Source: Pseudopithomyces maydicus
Taxonomy: Eukaryota; Ascomycota; Dothideomycetes; Pleosporales; Didymosphaeriaceae
Reading direction: 5' to 3'
DNA: 64,000 nt
NCBI GenBank assembly: GCA_026873275.1
Contig: JANTUC010000001.1
Location: forward strand, 930,001-994,000
The notes below the pieces were generated by a model that saw only the letters and a program-made list of their open reading frames with translations, was not told where the DNA came from and made no database searches. Positions 34,820 through 45,886 of the stretch are shown one piece after another. Made by a program: the position numbers and the translations under genes. Positions within the stretch are counted from its first letter, which is position 1. Every line of letters begins with the position of its first letter.

Positions 34820-35650
34820 TCAGAAGACAAATGCAAGAGCCGTATGCTCCATGCGAGATTCTTTTTGCAGGTATCTTTGGCAGCCAAAACACTGATCACC
34901 GTTATCGTTGACTGCAACCATGTATACCCGTTTTTGTTCAAATTCGATCTCCTTTCCGAGGCACCAAGCACATATCCACCTCGTTTCTTGAATCCCTTCG
35001 GTTCTCATGGCATCGTGAAGGTAAGGGGGTCCAGGCGTAGTAGTCGCCAATGCGGTGACACGACTTCTCGATTGTAACTTTACATCCAAGTTGCAGTCCC
35101 AGCCGTGCCCGGGTCTTTCTTGGTTTGTATAAGAATTTCGGATATTGACATTGCATTCTGGGTCGGTACAAGTTGTCTGTTGATTGTATTCCAGGTAGTT
35201 GCTCGCTGCCGCGAAAGCACGAGCTGTAAGTGGCCAGTTCTTTGGCATGGGCTGTTTCGTATGAGGTGGTATAATGTAGAAAGCTGGTATCGAGTCGGAT
35301 TCCGATGCTGTGGACACGCCCAGTGTCGTGGATAAGCCTGATGTCGTGGACAAACCTGGTGTCGTGTCGGAATTCGGTGGTATGGATAAGCCCGGTGTCG
35401 TGGACGAATCTGGATTTGGGTTCAGACGTGTATATCGAACCAGACTTCGCAGACATAGAAAGTTCAGTTTCGTGCGTTCAAGCGCTAGGGGAATTGTAGA
35501 CCCCCTCGCTACCGAGTGACTGATCTGAATTCAGCGTATGTAGAGGATACGAGGGACTCGAAAGACCTACTTCCTAGTGACTATACAGATAGGTAAAGAT
35601 CTGTTGTAAGGATCAGCCGCACCCTGAGATCCAGGTGCAGCGTTGGACAT
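34820..35650 (-). pseudogene. Uncharacterised protein with STTPGL repeats and zinc-ribbon-like Cys pairs; reading frame interrupted
   Basis: An ATG at 35650 starts a 64-nt exon (MSNAAPGSQG...), a GT-AG intron (35525-35586) joins it to YQSLGSEGVYNSPSA, and then TGA interrupts. Downstream the reading slips one frame near GAACCCAAA (about 35412-35420) into an open frame that runs to the stop at 34820. That frame encodes six-residue repeats related to STTPGL, then a globular part with CTDPEC and two CxxC pairs, ICAWCLGKEIEF and DQCFGCQRYL, plausible zinc ligands. Family unknown. The in-frame TGA plus frame slip argue for a broken gene, although the slip could be a sequencing error like others in this window and the TGA may mark a missed intron. 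Confidence 0.45.
35307..35414. repeat. 18-bp minisatellite, six imperfect units
   Basis: Six consecutive 18-bp units related to GTCGTGGATAAGCCTGGT start at 35307, 35325, 35343, 35361, 35379 and 35397. On the minus strand each encodes six residues of the type STTPGL. Because 18 is a multiple of three, copy-number change would keep the frame. Confidence 0.85.
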
Positions 35651-35686
35651 GTTCTGCGAGTCGAGGGTCGAAGAAGAAGAAGAATC

Positions 35687-36004
35687 TCAAAAAGAGGAAT
35701 AGAGGCTTTTGAAAATGGAATTGAAGTAAGTTTGTTTGGCTGTAGAGTGTTCGAGGAAGTAAAAGTTGAAGAATCTCTCTGGCCGCCTTTTATACCACTG
35801 CCTCCCGATGTATGACTGGGCGCACATGCTCAGGATAGTCATCAAGATAAACAGTAAGACATACTGCTCTGTGATTGCAATGCCTGAGAGAGTCATAAAG
35901 ATGGATGAAGAGTCACGCTGTTGTGTAGAACTTGTACACGGTAGGCTCGGGGACCCTTACTCACAGTGGCCATGTGTCGAGTCATGCGTGTTCTTCTTGT
36001 GCAT
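35687..36004 (-). CDS. Possible small membrane protein
   Basis: Tentative two-exon gene, 35965-36004 and 35687-35883, with a good GTGAGT donor and CTCTCAG acceptor; 78 aa. Exon 2 encodes a strongly hydrophobic segment (ITEQYVLLFILMTILSMCAQ) followed by a basic, aromatic stretch (IGRQWYKRRPERFFNFYF), the layout of a single-pass membrane protein with a cytosolic positive flank. No family is recognised. It lies between two minus-strand genes, 36 bp before the start of the interrupted STTPGL-repeat gene, so it might instead be an upstream part of that transcript. Confidence 0.3.
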
Positions 36005-36088
36005 TCCTACGAACAAAGACTTTTCCTCCTCCAATATTGTCTATAAGTTCTATTACATGACCACTAGTTCCCATGTATACTGAGCCAC

Positions 36089-36678
36089 TCACAAGAACAC
36101 GCCCGCCGCAACGGCCGCCATGGCTCCAAACCCAGCACCCAGTCCCGCTCGCGCAGTGGGCATGGCGGCACCGGGACTACCCGCACCGGTTCCTCCATGG
36201 GCGCCCGTCGTCGTGTCATCGGCTATCACACTCCTAATGATACTGAACTGATCTGAAACCTGTTGCTCCTTGAACTCTCGGACGGCCGTCGGCAGCGCAT
36301 CGTACCAGTCAGGCTTGCTGTAGAAGGTAGTCTCGGCGTCATCGTTGGTAGCGTCTGCGGGAATGCTATAGTTTGCGTGTGCAGATGCAAAAGAGCGGAC
36401 GGCGGAGGCGCAAGAGGATACGGAGGACTCATAGGTGCTACCACGGGCATTGGTGTAGCCGTTCCAGGCGAAGCGGGCGTTGAGGTACACAGAGGTTGTC
36501 CAGGCGCCGTCCTGGAGAATCATTAGCTCGAGTGGGAGCGGTCACTCATTCATCAGGAACATACTGCGGTGCTGGGTATGTCAGTGGTGGGGATAGGCGG
36601 TTCGGTATAGATCATGAAGTCGGCATATGCAGTAGTGGCGCTGAGCGCCAATGGGCACACATATGCCTGCAAGCGCAT
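36089..36678 (-). CDS. Secreted GPI-anchored protein, uncharacterised
   Basis: Two exons, 36565-36678 and 36089-36511, with a 53-bp GT-AG intron; 178 aa. MRLQAYVCPLALSATTAYA is a signal peptide with cleavage before DFMIY. The middle is soluble and partly aromatic (YLNARFAWNGYTNARGSTYE, two Cys). The C-terminus has a small-residue linker (GAHGGTGAGSPGAAMP) then a hydrophobic tail ending AAVAAGVFL, the signal for GPI attachment. This layout is common for fungal cell-wall proteins. No enzymatic domain is visible and the family name is unknown to me. Confidence 0.65.
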
Positions 36679-37995
36679 GTCACAATAGCTCGATTGTTCC
36701 TTTCCAAAAGAAGGATTTAAACAATGACCAAGTCCGGTGGACGTGAGAGTATGGTAAATGGACGTAGAAGACGGTTTTATTGCGGTACAGGGAAATGGCT
36801 GCTGGTGGCAAGAACGGGGAGCGGACAAGTAGGCATGTATTTTTGCACTGGGGGGGGTTGTTTATGGAGACGACAAGGAGCTACGAGTTCATGTCTCGGT
36901 TTAGTGGGTGTGTCTACTGCTGATCTCAGCTCGATGCTTCTTGTTCTTCGACGTTGGGGTTGGGCAAAACTCGGCCGGTGGCGGAGCAACGCCAGGTCTT
37001 GGGAACGCGCAATGCGTGGACACTCGTGGGTCTGATGACATGGTACCGCAAGTGGTTAGCGTGACCTGGATGGACATCAACAACGACTGACTACATACAT
37101 AGTGTCCACTATGTGCAGCAGTCACCGACTGTGCCTGTTACAGTCGTGTCGCTCCTTCTGCAACAACATTGCCACACTTCACAGGCGTTCCTGATTCTCC
37201 GCGCTTCTCCGCGGTCCTTGGCGGCCCTTGCCGGCTGCAGTCACCTCGTTCGTCGCTTCCCGTTTTCCAAGGTTAGGCAGCTCTCACGTGATCGCGGCTG
37301 CCTACACGTGACTTTTAGCGTCTCGCTTAGCTCTTGGCCCCGGCAGTGTATATCACTGCGCTCTCTCTCTGCCTCTCTCTTTCTTCTCCATACTTACCTT
37401 CCTGACCTCGGGCAGCTCAAGAACAGCCTAGAGGAGCTTCGATCAGCTGCATGGCACGGCGCGGGCCTGGTTGAAGTTTGAGGACTGCCGCAAGGTGCTT
37501 CTCTTCGGGACAATTTTTGCTGGTCACTGTTTCCTTTGGGCTTCTTCATTGGTCCTTGTCACCGTTGGTGACGCACCGAGGAAGAAGCTGTCATGAGAGT
37601 AGTTTCATTATCACCATCTGTTTGTTCCCGCGACAGACCCGAGACGACGTGGGGGCAAGCGCTCGTGCTTTGTTTGCTTACTTGAAACCATGCCCAGCCG
37701 TTTGACAATGAAGAGACTGTATTCCATGAGTTCCATCCTACAACCTTTTCTTCGTGCGCTATACGAAGAAGATCGAGAAGTGCCATGGTGATGGCCTTTT
37801 CTTTTTGAGCCTTCTCACAGCAAAAGATGGCGAGGCGCGGGGTAGTTGGGACTGTCGGGAACACATATCCGTCTCTTGCTACCTGGTTCATGAACAAACA
37901 AACCGCCGTGGAATCGCCACATCCAAAGCCTTGTACCCACGCTGGAGGTCGAATCCCCTTTCTTCAAGGCACTGCCCGGAACGACTGCAGTCTCC
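36679..37995. promoter_or_regulatory. Divergent intergenic region with paired CACGTG elements
   Basis: The 1.3 kb separates the GPI-protein gene (minus) from the EthD-like gene (plus). No gene seen inside. Two CACGTG E-boxes start exactly 20 bp apart at 37285 (within the palindrome TCACGTGA) and 37305 (CACGTGAC). A CT-rich tract follows at 37358-37392. These suggest a transcription start for a plus-strand transcript near 37.4 kb. Confidence 0.5.
37285..37310. promoter_or_regulatory. Pair of CACGTG E-boxes, two helical turns apart
   Basis: CACGTG at 37285-37290 and 37305-37310. CACGTG is bound by fungal bHLH proteins such as Cbf1/CPF1-type and SREBP-type factors. Spacing of 20 bp puts both on one face of the helix. 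Binding is inferred from the motif only. Confidence 0.5.
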
Positions 37996-38883
37996 ATGGC
38001 ACAACCTATCAAAGGTCCCGGCATCCTTTACGTGAAAGCCGCCATCGCCCCTTCGCCCAGCAATCCTCTCACCGAAGCCGAGTATATGCATTGGTACGAT
38101 GATGACCATATTGCCGAGATTGTTCAGACGTCTGGAATGCCCAATGCGTTTCGCTACTTCCACTGTAACAAGATCCCCGACAACGGGAAGCCAACCACAG
38201 ACTGTCCACGGCCTTATCTAGCTTTCTACCCAATGCCCGAGTTGGCCTTTACCCAAAGCCAAGAATTCAGAGGCATAAGGATCAAGAGTGATATGCTGCC
38301 AGGCACGGGGATATGCTACGATATGGCCGATACGGACGTCGGATATTACGCGCTGGCTGGGCAGAGCGGTACTGGCAAGAAAGGTAGGTCGGACGAGAGG
38401 AAGCCGTCTGTGAGGGTGTGCTGAAGCACTGCAGGTCCCGGCGGTTATCTTGTGACGTCTGAGATCGAGCCTGCAAGCGATGCAACGGACGAAGAAGTAA
38501 ACGACTTCTTCGATCAGGTGTGTCTTTTGTGAGCCTGCTGTCCCCTGACACTGAGTGAGCCCCAGCAATCGGAAAACATTTCCAGATTGGATAATTACCA
38601 GCGCTCGCTGCGCTTCAGACTATTATACGCTCGCACCAACGCGCAGTCACGCATCTTGAAAGGCCTCGCGTCGGCGACCGACGAACCAGCTCCTGAACCA
38701 CCGACCTGGCTGCAGATGCATGAGTTTTCTGCGGAGCCCGCGGCGGATGCCATATCCACGATCAGAGATGGCGAACACGCGCTGTTAGACAAAGCAAAGC
38801 AGAAGGAAGCGCACGCCTACAGCCTACAACGCGCGCATGGACAGAAAAAGTTCTTCGAGAATGCTGAAATTAGTGCTTTGTGA
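37996..38883 (+). CDS. EthD / dimeric alpha-beta-barrel domain protein
   Basis: Three exons: 37996-38383, 38435-38517, 38566-38883; 262 aa. The N-terminal part has the EthD-like ferredoxin fold pattern: ILYVKAAIAPS as first strand, then LTEAEYMHWYDDDHIAEIVQ, where the H at the end of helix 1 corresponds to the conserved ExxxH-x-P-type region, and FRYFHCNKIPD as second strand. The second half repeats weakly (YLVTSEIEPASDATDEEVND... LLYARTNAQSRILKGLA). Fungal EthD-like proteins include polyketide cyclases and decarboxylases but most are unassigned, and nothing beside it suggests a biosynthetic cluster. No signal peptide is present, so it is probably cytosolic. Confidence 0.72.
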
Positions 38884-41829
38884 TGGCGGTGAAACCTAGA
38901 CAGTACTGTATGCAGACCTTCAACCGAGACAATGACAGACAGGCATGGTCAGATAGATCCAATGCGTATGACGTGCTCAGGGTAGTCCTTGGTACTGCAG
39001 TGTGACTGCTACGTTAGAGTGTTGTTCTTAGCTATTTACATGTGAAGAAAGACATGAAGCACATGTGTGTCCTTGCGGATATGGTGTTCACCACGTCACG
39101 ATCCACACTGCTTGGCCCCAGTTTCAGCATCCGAGGCGCATGTGCACCCCACAATTTCCCCATCCAGCTGCTACGCTGCCGCTCCTATGCACCAGGGTGC
39201 TCTTTTTCCAGAAGAGTCCTCGTAGATGGACTAACCGATACCACACATCTGCAGCTCTACGTCTTGCGAGCTGACAAAGCCCGTTGATAGAGAAGGTCAA
39301 TTAACTTCCGGCAAGGTATACCCGAGGTCCAGCGGAGCGCCCACGACGTGTCACGGCGAACTCAAAACCGCATCAATCGCAAAGGCCATGCTTGGCTCGG
39401 TGCCCATAGAAATCGGTGAAGGGGCCCCCTGCGATAATATTTCGGCCGCCCGGTAAACCCCCGGTAATCGGACCGCGGTGGTGCGGGCGACAAGTCTGGG
39501 GCCAACCACTCACGCTCTACTCAGGTGATCGTCTGAGCGGAGCGTTAAACCACTCAAGCACCAGATCGTCCTTCCATGCGGCCGCTAGCCCAGTCATACC
39601 CACGCCCAGTCATCGTAGTGGCAGCCCATAAAGATGGCATGCATCTGCCCCGAATGCCAGATCTGCATCTCTTCCCTCCTCGCTCCCACCGCGCTCCAAG
39701 GTTGACGTCTATGAAGTCGAGGCACTGCTACGCTATCCCATCGTTGATCGATCGCAACAAGTTCCTCAGATAAGAACCGCCCCGCGATCATGCCTCCCAT
39801 CAGCCAATTCCCGCCCGCGAGGGTCTTTTTGAAGATGCCTCCCGGCGTAAAGACGCAACCGACCACGGGCGTGAGACGACCGTCGTTGACCACCACTCCT
39901 TCGGTCAGGTCGCCCAGTGCCGTGGCCCTGCTATCACCGACTACGACGCAGCGCGTCAGTTCGACGGCCAAGTTCTCCACTACCACTTCCATTGGAAGGG
40001 AAACTCGTGGGTTACACACTGAAGATGCAGAGGGTGTTGAGCGCTGACGTTGGGATAGCCACCGCATAGTTCGGAAACCGAAAAACAACACGCCCGTCAG
40101 ATGCTCGAACCGGGCTGGTAACCTTGACCGGCGCGACTGCCTTGGACAAGAGAGTTTATCATGTGATGCATGCATCTTTTTCTCAAAAGCCAACGAATCT
40201 TCATTGTCTTCTGCAAAGCATGGCGTAGATGACACTAGAGGCGATTAAAAGCAACAAGCTGCATTACGAACGTCGATATGCCACGGGGCTGGAACTCTTC
40301 CGAAGCTGTTTTGATTAGCTCAAATGATACTTTATGAAATCCATGCTATCCTCCCCACGATCTCCCTCGCACCTGAATCCAGTCTCGCCCTAGCGTCCTA
40401 GTCCGATCCAACCAGCACAGTCACCCAACCTTTCAAAATGAGGGATTATACATACCTTGGGGTCATTTGAACCCCCATCTGCCGCATGGCGTTTGTGGCG
40501 TTATTCGTCACCGGACGCGGCGAGCTCCGAAAAACGGCACGATCCGCCATTGGTTGTGTCTCTTCGGGACATGCATCCACCAAATCGAGATGTACATATG
40601 TCCCAAGTCGTGGAACGCGAGATGCCACTGCATTGCATGAGCAGTTGGCGATAACTCTTCTCATTAAATAACTCTATTTGTAAACGTGGCACTGCACGTC
40701 TCCCCCAAAAGATGCATTCTATACCATGTGGTGAGACTGGCATGAATGGTTGGGCGGCTCCTCAGTGGGATATTAAAAATTCCATACCTTTTTTTACCTC
40801 CATGGCAGGCTGCAGGGATGAACCTATTGGACTCGATGCTATTTTTGTTGTTCTCCGGGGAAGATCCCATTAGACTAATATCAGGCATGTTAGAAAGCTT
40901 GTTTACATATGTACTCTGGAGAAGTGACGAATAGCAAATACACGTCTGATCATATCCTTGATTGCGGTGAAATACGGGTAGCTTACCCCATATAGGGTTT
41001 CCTTTGGAGAAGAGGAGCAGGTGAGGCTCTTCCTCATCTTTTTCGCACTTGACATCAGACAATTAGAATCCCATGCATATATGATGGCAACCATTGTTCG
41101 GATTGTGCATCCTTTAAACTGGTTCACATTCTCAATTCATCAATGGAAACAGTATGGTTTTATCATTTGAGGTTTGTCGGCTGTTCTTGACTGGCTGAGA
41201 TAGTGATAAAAGGCTTCCTCACGCTGCCCTAGCCCCTCGAGCTGTGTCTTTGTTTCTCGGTGCCCCTGCTTTATTCACATAGCGAACATGAACAACGTAG
41301 TGATATAGAATAGGGAGAGAGATTTTAATTAGACACCATGATAATAAACTCCGTCTAGATAATTTTGTTACTGACTTTGTACTGGGGTAGCCATAGAGAA
41401 AGGACCGAATTCGGACCAACAGATTGTAAGTGTTGTGGAAATTCATCTAGCAAAATTTCGGGCTCATCATATCAATACAATCTACATAAAAGGATCTTGG
41501 TAATAATAGGTTCTTTATACATATGTATATGAGAGATTCTTCCTGAAGAGCAGGGGATGAAAGATGCAACCAAACTTTAAAAGCTGGTTTTATTTTGCCC
41601 AGAAAGATAGCTCATGCATCACACATTTGTTGTATTGTCGGCATAGAGTGAAGTAGTGGTGGCACTGGGCCCACGGGTGGTGGTAAATCAACGTCATTTT
41701 CGGCACGGGCCAATCAGCCACACCTCCGCCCGCAGCGTAGGGCGACGCGCCTTAGTCGCGCCGCACTGTGCACCCCCTCCAGACGGCCATAGCACGCGAA
41801 ATATGCTTCCATGACCGCCCATAGCCGCC
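38884..41829. other. 2.9-kb interval without a callable gene; GC-rich island at 39.3-40.1 kb
   Basis: No gene can be supported. Between about 39.3 and 40.1 kb composition is more GC-rich and several frames stay open for long distances on both strands (213 codons on the minus strand 39594-40235, which begins with GTG rather than ATG; shorter ones on plus). They share no recognisable domain. From 40.3 to 41.6 kb the DNA is AT-rich. A CCAAT box (41709-41713) lies 117 bp before the next start codon. Confidence 0.45.
41709..41713 (+). promoter_or_regulatory. CCAAT box upstream of the RFTS-domain gene
   Basis: GGGCCAATCAG contains CCAAT on the coding strand about 117 bp before the ATG, a normal position for the fungal CCAAT-binding (Hap2/3/5-type) complex. 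Confidence 0.5.
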
Positions 41830-43946
41830 ATGTCTACCCCCGAGCTCGATGTTCTCCTCCCTGCCGATGCAAACAGCGAGTCTGACGACTACTTCGTGCT
41901 GAGCAATGCCCACGTCGTGTACGAGAGCAATGGAAAGCCCGCGAGCCTGCTCTCCGCCTATGCAGACGTCCCACTGCGTGTCCAAGGTCGTCTGGAACCA
42001 CCAAGCCGGAGCTTGGCCAAGTGTCGTAAGCCGTGAATCTCGCGACCAGGATAAAGGGTCATCTGCTGACGTTCCGCTGTGCAGTCGTGAAAAAGCCTTA
42101 CCGACCCGTCGACCTCGTAATCCGCGGAGTGACGCGCTATTCATATGGCAAATTCACCGACGGTGAAGTTGTCGTATGGGCACAGGGCGATGCCGGCCAT
42201 TATCTTTTACGCCCAGCCCGCCAGTACACGGACATGTACGCTGCCATGCTGCAAGCCATCGAGCTGCTGTACTTCATGGCAGACATCTACAACGAGCCGC
42301 GAAAGCGAGGTGGTGGGCCCAGTGCCCAGCTGGTCTTTCAAGAATATGCTGAAGACGAGCGGTTCGATTGCCCCGATACCCAGACGGCAGAGCAGTTGTT
42401 CCGGAAGCACCATCCGTTTTTGATAATGTGCTTTCTCAATCGGGCACAGGACATTGGGTGGAGCAACACGCCAATATACCAATTCTTCAGAAAGCAGTAT
42501 CCGGTAAGTTAAGTACGCGTGCTCCAAGTCATGTCCTAACACCGCCGCAGAAAGTTTTCGAGTCCATCAAGGCGCGCAAAGAAGGGCGTTACCGTGACGC
42601 TCAGAAAGAGTCGCGGTCCGAAAAACCCGCCTCTGCGTCGACCGCACAGAGATCTCGATCCACTCGCAGTGCGTCGCAAACCCAGAAGCCATCGGAAAGA
42701 CCGAAGAAGGACGACAATTGGTGGGAAGCAGCCGCCATATACGAGTTCATAAGAAGTGCCGTCAACAAGAAGGTTCTGCGGCCTGGAAAGGATCACATTA
42801 CACTCGGTCGGGTTGCCGATCTGATGACCAAGCGCTATGAAATCGAAGAGGTCGAAACCGCACGAAACGTGCTCCTTGTGCACGCGCAGAATTTGCGTTA
42901 CAAGATGGATCATCCTCGGAGCAAGAGCGCAAGCTTCCTAGCCGAAGAGCCCATATACCGAGAGCTTGGAATCGAGCACGACCTTCCGGCTGCAGAGATC
43001 AGGCGGGCCCAGTGTGTTGAGCTCCGACCGAGAAGAGACCATACACTGCTAGAGGCTGCTGAATCAGACAGCTCAGAATCAGACTCTCCAGAAGAGGTTT
43101 TGGTCACGCCGCCGCAGCGGCGCGATGGAAGGAAAAGAGAGGCCGACTTTCCGTCTTGAGACCGAAAAGCAGCAAATTTTCGGGCAAGGGAAAGACCGTC
43201 AGGGCAAGAAAGGGACCAAGCATGGGGGGTCATTCTAGCGAAGAGGCCGACTCCAGTGCAGAGCCAGGTCAGGAAGCCGACGCTGAGAGTGACACTGACA
43301 GCGTTCTTGCCGTTGAAACACCCACGCTGGCCGTATCACCAAGTCGCGAGAAGCGAAAATTCCCAGAAGACGAAGACGACGAAGAGGAAAAGGGCCCACG
43401 GAAACGAGCAGCTTCCTCCTCCATATCACCGGATTCACCGCCCTCTAGTTTCGACTCAGCAGCCGCCGAGGCAGACAATGAGGCATCTTTACCACTGAGA
43501 AGCCGTCCGAATAACAATCAAGCGAATGGCAAGGCCTCTGATAAACAGCCAAAGTCAGATCTTGTGGTTCCGGTCATATCTACACCACTGCCCACATACG
43601 AGCCCAATGGACCTAGAGATTCATGGAACTGCACGTTCGATGGCTGCAATCAGAAAATTTATGGCGCATCCAAGGTGATGGGCCGGCAACTAATTACCGA
43701 ACATCTCGAAGATCACGCCAAAGGCCGACAACAAGTCGTTGGCATTATATGGCGTGAAAACCAAAAGTTAGCTCTGCCTGTAAAGTAAGTCTTTATTTCA
43801 TCGAGCTTAAATCCAAGTAGCTGACTTTGCGCAGTAATCTTCTCAAGAAGATCCGCGAAATGGGTGAGTCCCAGATGCCGCTCTTTCCTCAACTCGATTC
43901 CACCTCTTCGGCTTTGCAACCAGAACCCATCCGTAGGATGCTCTGA
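41830..43946 (+). CDS. RFTS (DNMT1-RFD) domain protein, candidate Raf2/DIM-7-like heterochromatin factor; one frame break
   Basis: Four exons: 41830-42025, 42085-42503, 42551-43784, 43835-43946; 653 aa after restoring one base. The first 220 residues look like the replication-foci targeting domain of DNMT1 seen in fungal proteins: SDDYFVLSNAHVVYE, RPVDLVIRGVTRYSYGKFTD, VVVWAQGDAGHYLLRPA, MYAAMLQAIELLYFMADIYN. A middle helical part and a basic/acidic disordered linker follow. Near the end is a zinc-finger-like WNCTFDGCNQKIYGA...LITEHLEDHAKGR (C-x4-C...H-x3-H). RFTS plus C-terminal zinc finger is the layout of fission yeast Raf2, a subunit of the Clr4 H3K9-methylase complex; Neurospora DIM-7 is regarded as its counterpart. 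The frame slips at A4 (43133-43136), where A5 gives a smooth KRGRLSVLRPKSSKF. Confidence 0.7.
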
Positions 43947-44553
43947 GTATTGCACACTTCCTTGACTTCGCATCACCTTCGAAATCGCATTGTCGCACTT
44001 GACAGGCTCATGACAATGAACCACACCATGGAAGGACCTACTTTTGGCTATTTTTTGGGCTTCACTTCATCTGCATTTAGCGGTATTTCTGTATCTTCAA
44101 TGATTCCCCTATCCATGCGCATTCCTAATATATGCGCTCTTCTACCCATGTTTAGCAGGATGGCAAAGCCGCGAAGTTGTATTGTACATATGAACGATAA
44201 GTAACTAGTCATGCCACCATTGATTCTCTAACACTGCACAACTAAACCTATAACAACCATCGTATACTGCATTGAATTGCTCCTTATTCTTTTCTCGTTG
44301 AAAGCTTGGTAGATCGACTTCCTTCTTCTGACATGCGAGTTGCACCTGGGCATTGGTCAGGTCACTCGCCACAAAACCAACCACACGCTCCGACAACTTG
44401 CTGTGACTCACAGCTATTGTCTCTGGTTGCAGAAGTTATTCGCACGCCATACGTGCATACTAACCCATGGATCGTTCAAATATAAATGTGTCTACATGTG
44501 AAAGAAACCATGCGCTCTGCTAGACATATGATTGTTCTTGAATCACGCTTGAA
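43947..44553. other. Intergenic, no gene seen
   Basis: 0.6 kb, AT-rich, between two plus-strand genes. Nothing recognised beyond the presumed 3' flank and promoter. Confidence 0.45.
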
Positions 44554-45886
44554 ATGGCGCCGCTCTCCACTACGCAACTCTCCGACCTGGTCACCGAACT
44601 TCAGCTTCTGCTCGCTTCAACACCATACGCTTGTACATCGCTAACTCAGCTCATTGGAGGAACCACATCCTTCGTATTCCTCGCCTCTCTTTCCCAACCT
44701 GTCCTCAGTATTGGTCAAAGAGAAGATCATGTCATCCTCAAATATGCCGCGCCCTTCGCATCCTGTCACACAGACTTTCTTGTCGATGCCGGCCGCGCCG
44801 TATGTCCTTTTTTCTGTAAAGTTTCTCAACCTAGAAGCATGATTAACGAGTTTGACTTGCACCCCCAGACATACGAAACCACAATGCTCCACGCGCTCGA
44901 AACCTTTACACCTCTTCCCCACCCCACCCAAACGAGCATCTTCATCAAGACACCAAAATCGTACTGGTACGACGAAACGGAAAGAATTCAGATCATACAA
45001 TACATACGCTCTACCGCGCCTCTGAGCACCGCGTTGCGTACCCTGACCACGCAACAAGCATACGACATTGGTTACGCATTAGGACACTGGCTGCACGCTT
45101 TCCACATGCACACTTCTGCCGCCTCGACTCGCCATCTTAGCGAGGAGATTTCACAGAATGAAGAGGAGATAAAACTGAAGTACAAGCTTACTTGGGAACA
45201 AGGGTCTTCCGCTCTGTACCTCCTCTCATCCCGCAACCTTCTCGCTATTAGCGACGAGGAGAGTGCAGCGTGGGAAGCAGCGAAGGTGCGAGCGAGGAAA
45301 GAGATGCAGGATATGGATATTGAGAATGTGGGCGTTGTGCATGGAGATTTTTGGGCGGGGAAGTACGTATTATTGTTTCCCTCGATGGGGACTTTTTTTT
45401 CTTTCCCCCATCCTCGTTTCGAGCTCATTTCTACAGACATACAAGGGGAATTAAACTTATGCTGCTAGTGTACTTGTCCCTACGGATCTGATTAAAAAAA
45501 CTTTCGAAATGCATGTCATCGATTTCGAGTTTGCTCATAGGGCATGCCGCGCTACAGACGTAGGTCAGTTCATTGGCGATTTGATCGAGCGGTGTACTGT
45601 CGATCTAGCGTTACAGCCTGCGGCGGAAGAGACGATACGTGGATTCGTCGGAGGGTATGGAAACATGGACGACGAAATGAGGTGGAGGACGGTGATATAT
45701 ATCGGAGTGTATGTGGTGAATTGGTGGAGTCGGGGCCCGCCAGGGCGTGAAGACCAGAGCGATGAGGTTCGGGATAGGGGCGTTCAGCTCGTGAAGCAGG
45801 GGCTGGAGTGGGTGCGAGCCGGACGGGATAGGGATGCAGCTGCGTCACTGAAGACGCCGCTACGAGTTTTGTGGGACTCACAATAG
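44554..45886 (+). CDS. Aminoglycoside-phosphotransferase-fold (APH) kinase-like protein
   Basis: Three exons: 44554-44799, 44869-45362, 45469-45886; 385 aa. It has the protein-kinase-like small-molecule kinase motifs: LIGGTTSFVFLAS as glycine-containing nucleotide loop, VILKYAAPF with the ATP-binding Lys, VGVVHGDFWAGNVL as catalytic loop (HGD with downstream Asn, split by intron 2), and VIDFEFAHRA as the metal-binding Asp segment (D-x-E). The family covers choline/ethanolamine-like, methylthioribose-like and many unassigned fungal kinases. Among fungi it is close to the phosphotransferase enzyme family with unknown substrate. Intron 1 (69 nt) has no stop in frame but interrupts a helix, so removal is preferred. 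Confidence 0.82.

Noticed and set aside
37113..37481. 122-codon plus-strand frame upstream of the EthD-like gene
   Set aside because: Begins with GTG and runs through a CT-rich promoter-like tract, giving a Leu/Ser-rich translation.
36089..38883. A small biosynthetic cluster (EthD-like enzyme plus neighbours)
   Set aside because: No polyketide, peptide or terpene synthase, oxidase or transporter lies nearby; the neighbours are a GPI protein and empty DNA.
40090..40130. GCTCGAACC-like T-arm sequence as a possible tRNA
   Set aside because: No matching acceptor, D-arm or anticodon stem could be formed around it.
39594..40235. 213-codon minus-strand open frame as a gene
   Set aside because: Starts with GTG, not ATG, has no domain, and competing frames on the plus strand are equally open. 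Kept only as an observation.
13820..41829. RIP-mutated transposon remnants or an active transposable element
   Set aside because: AT-rich stretches exist, but I found no terminal inverted or long direct repeats, no target-site duplications and no transposase or reverse-transcriptase motif.
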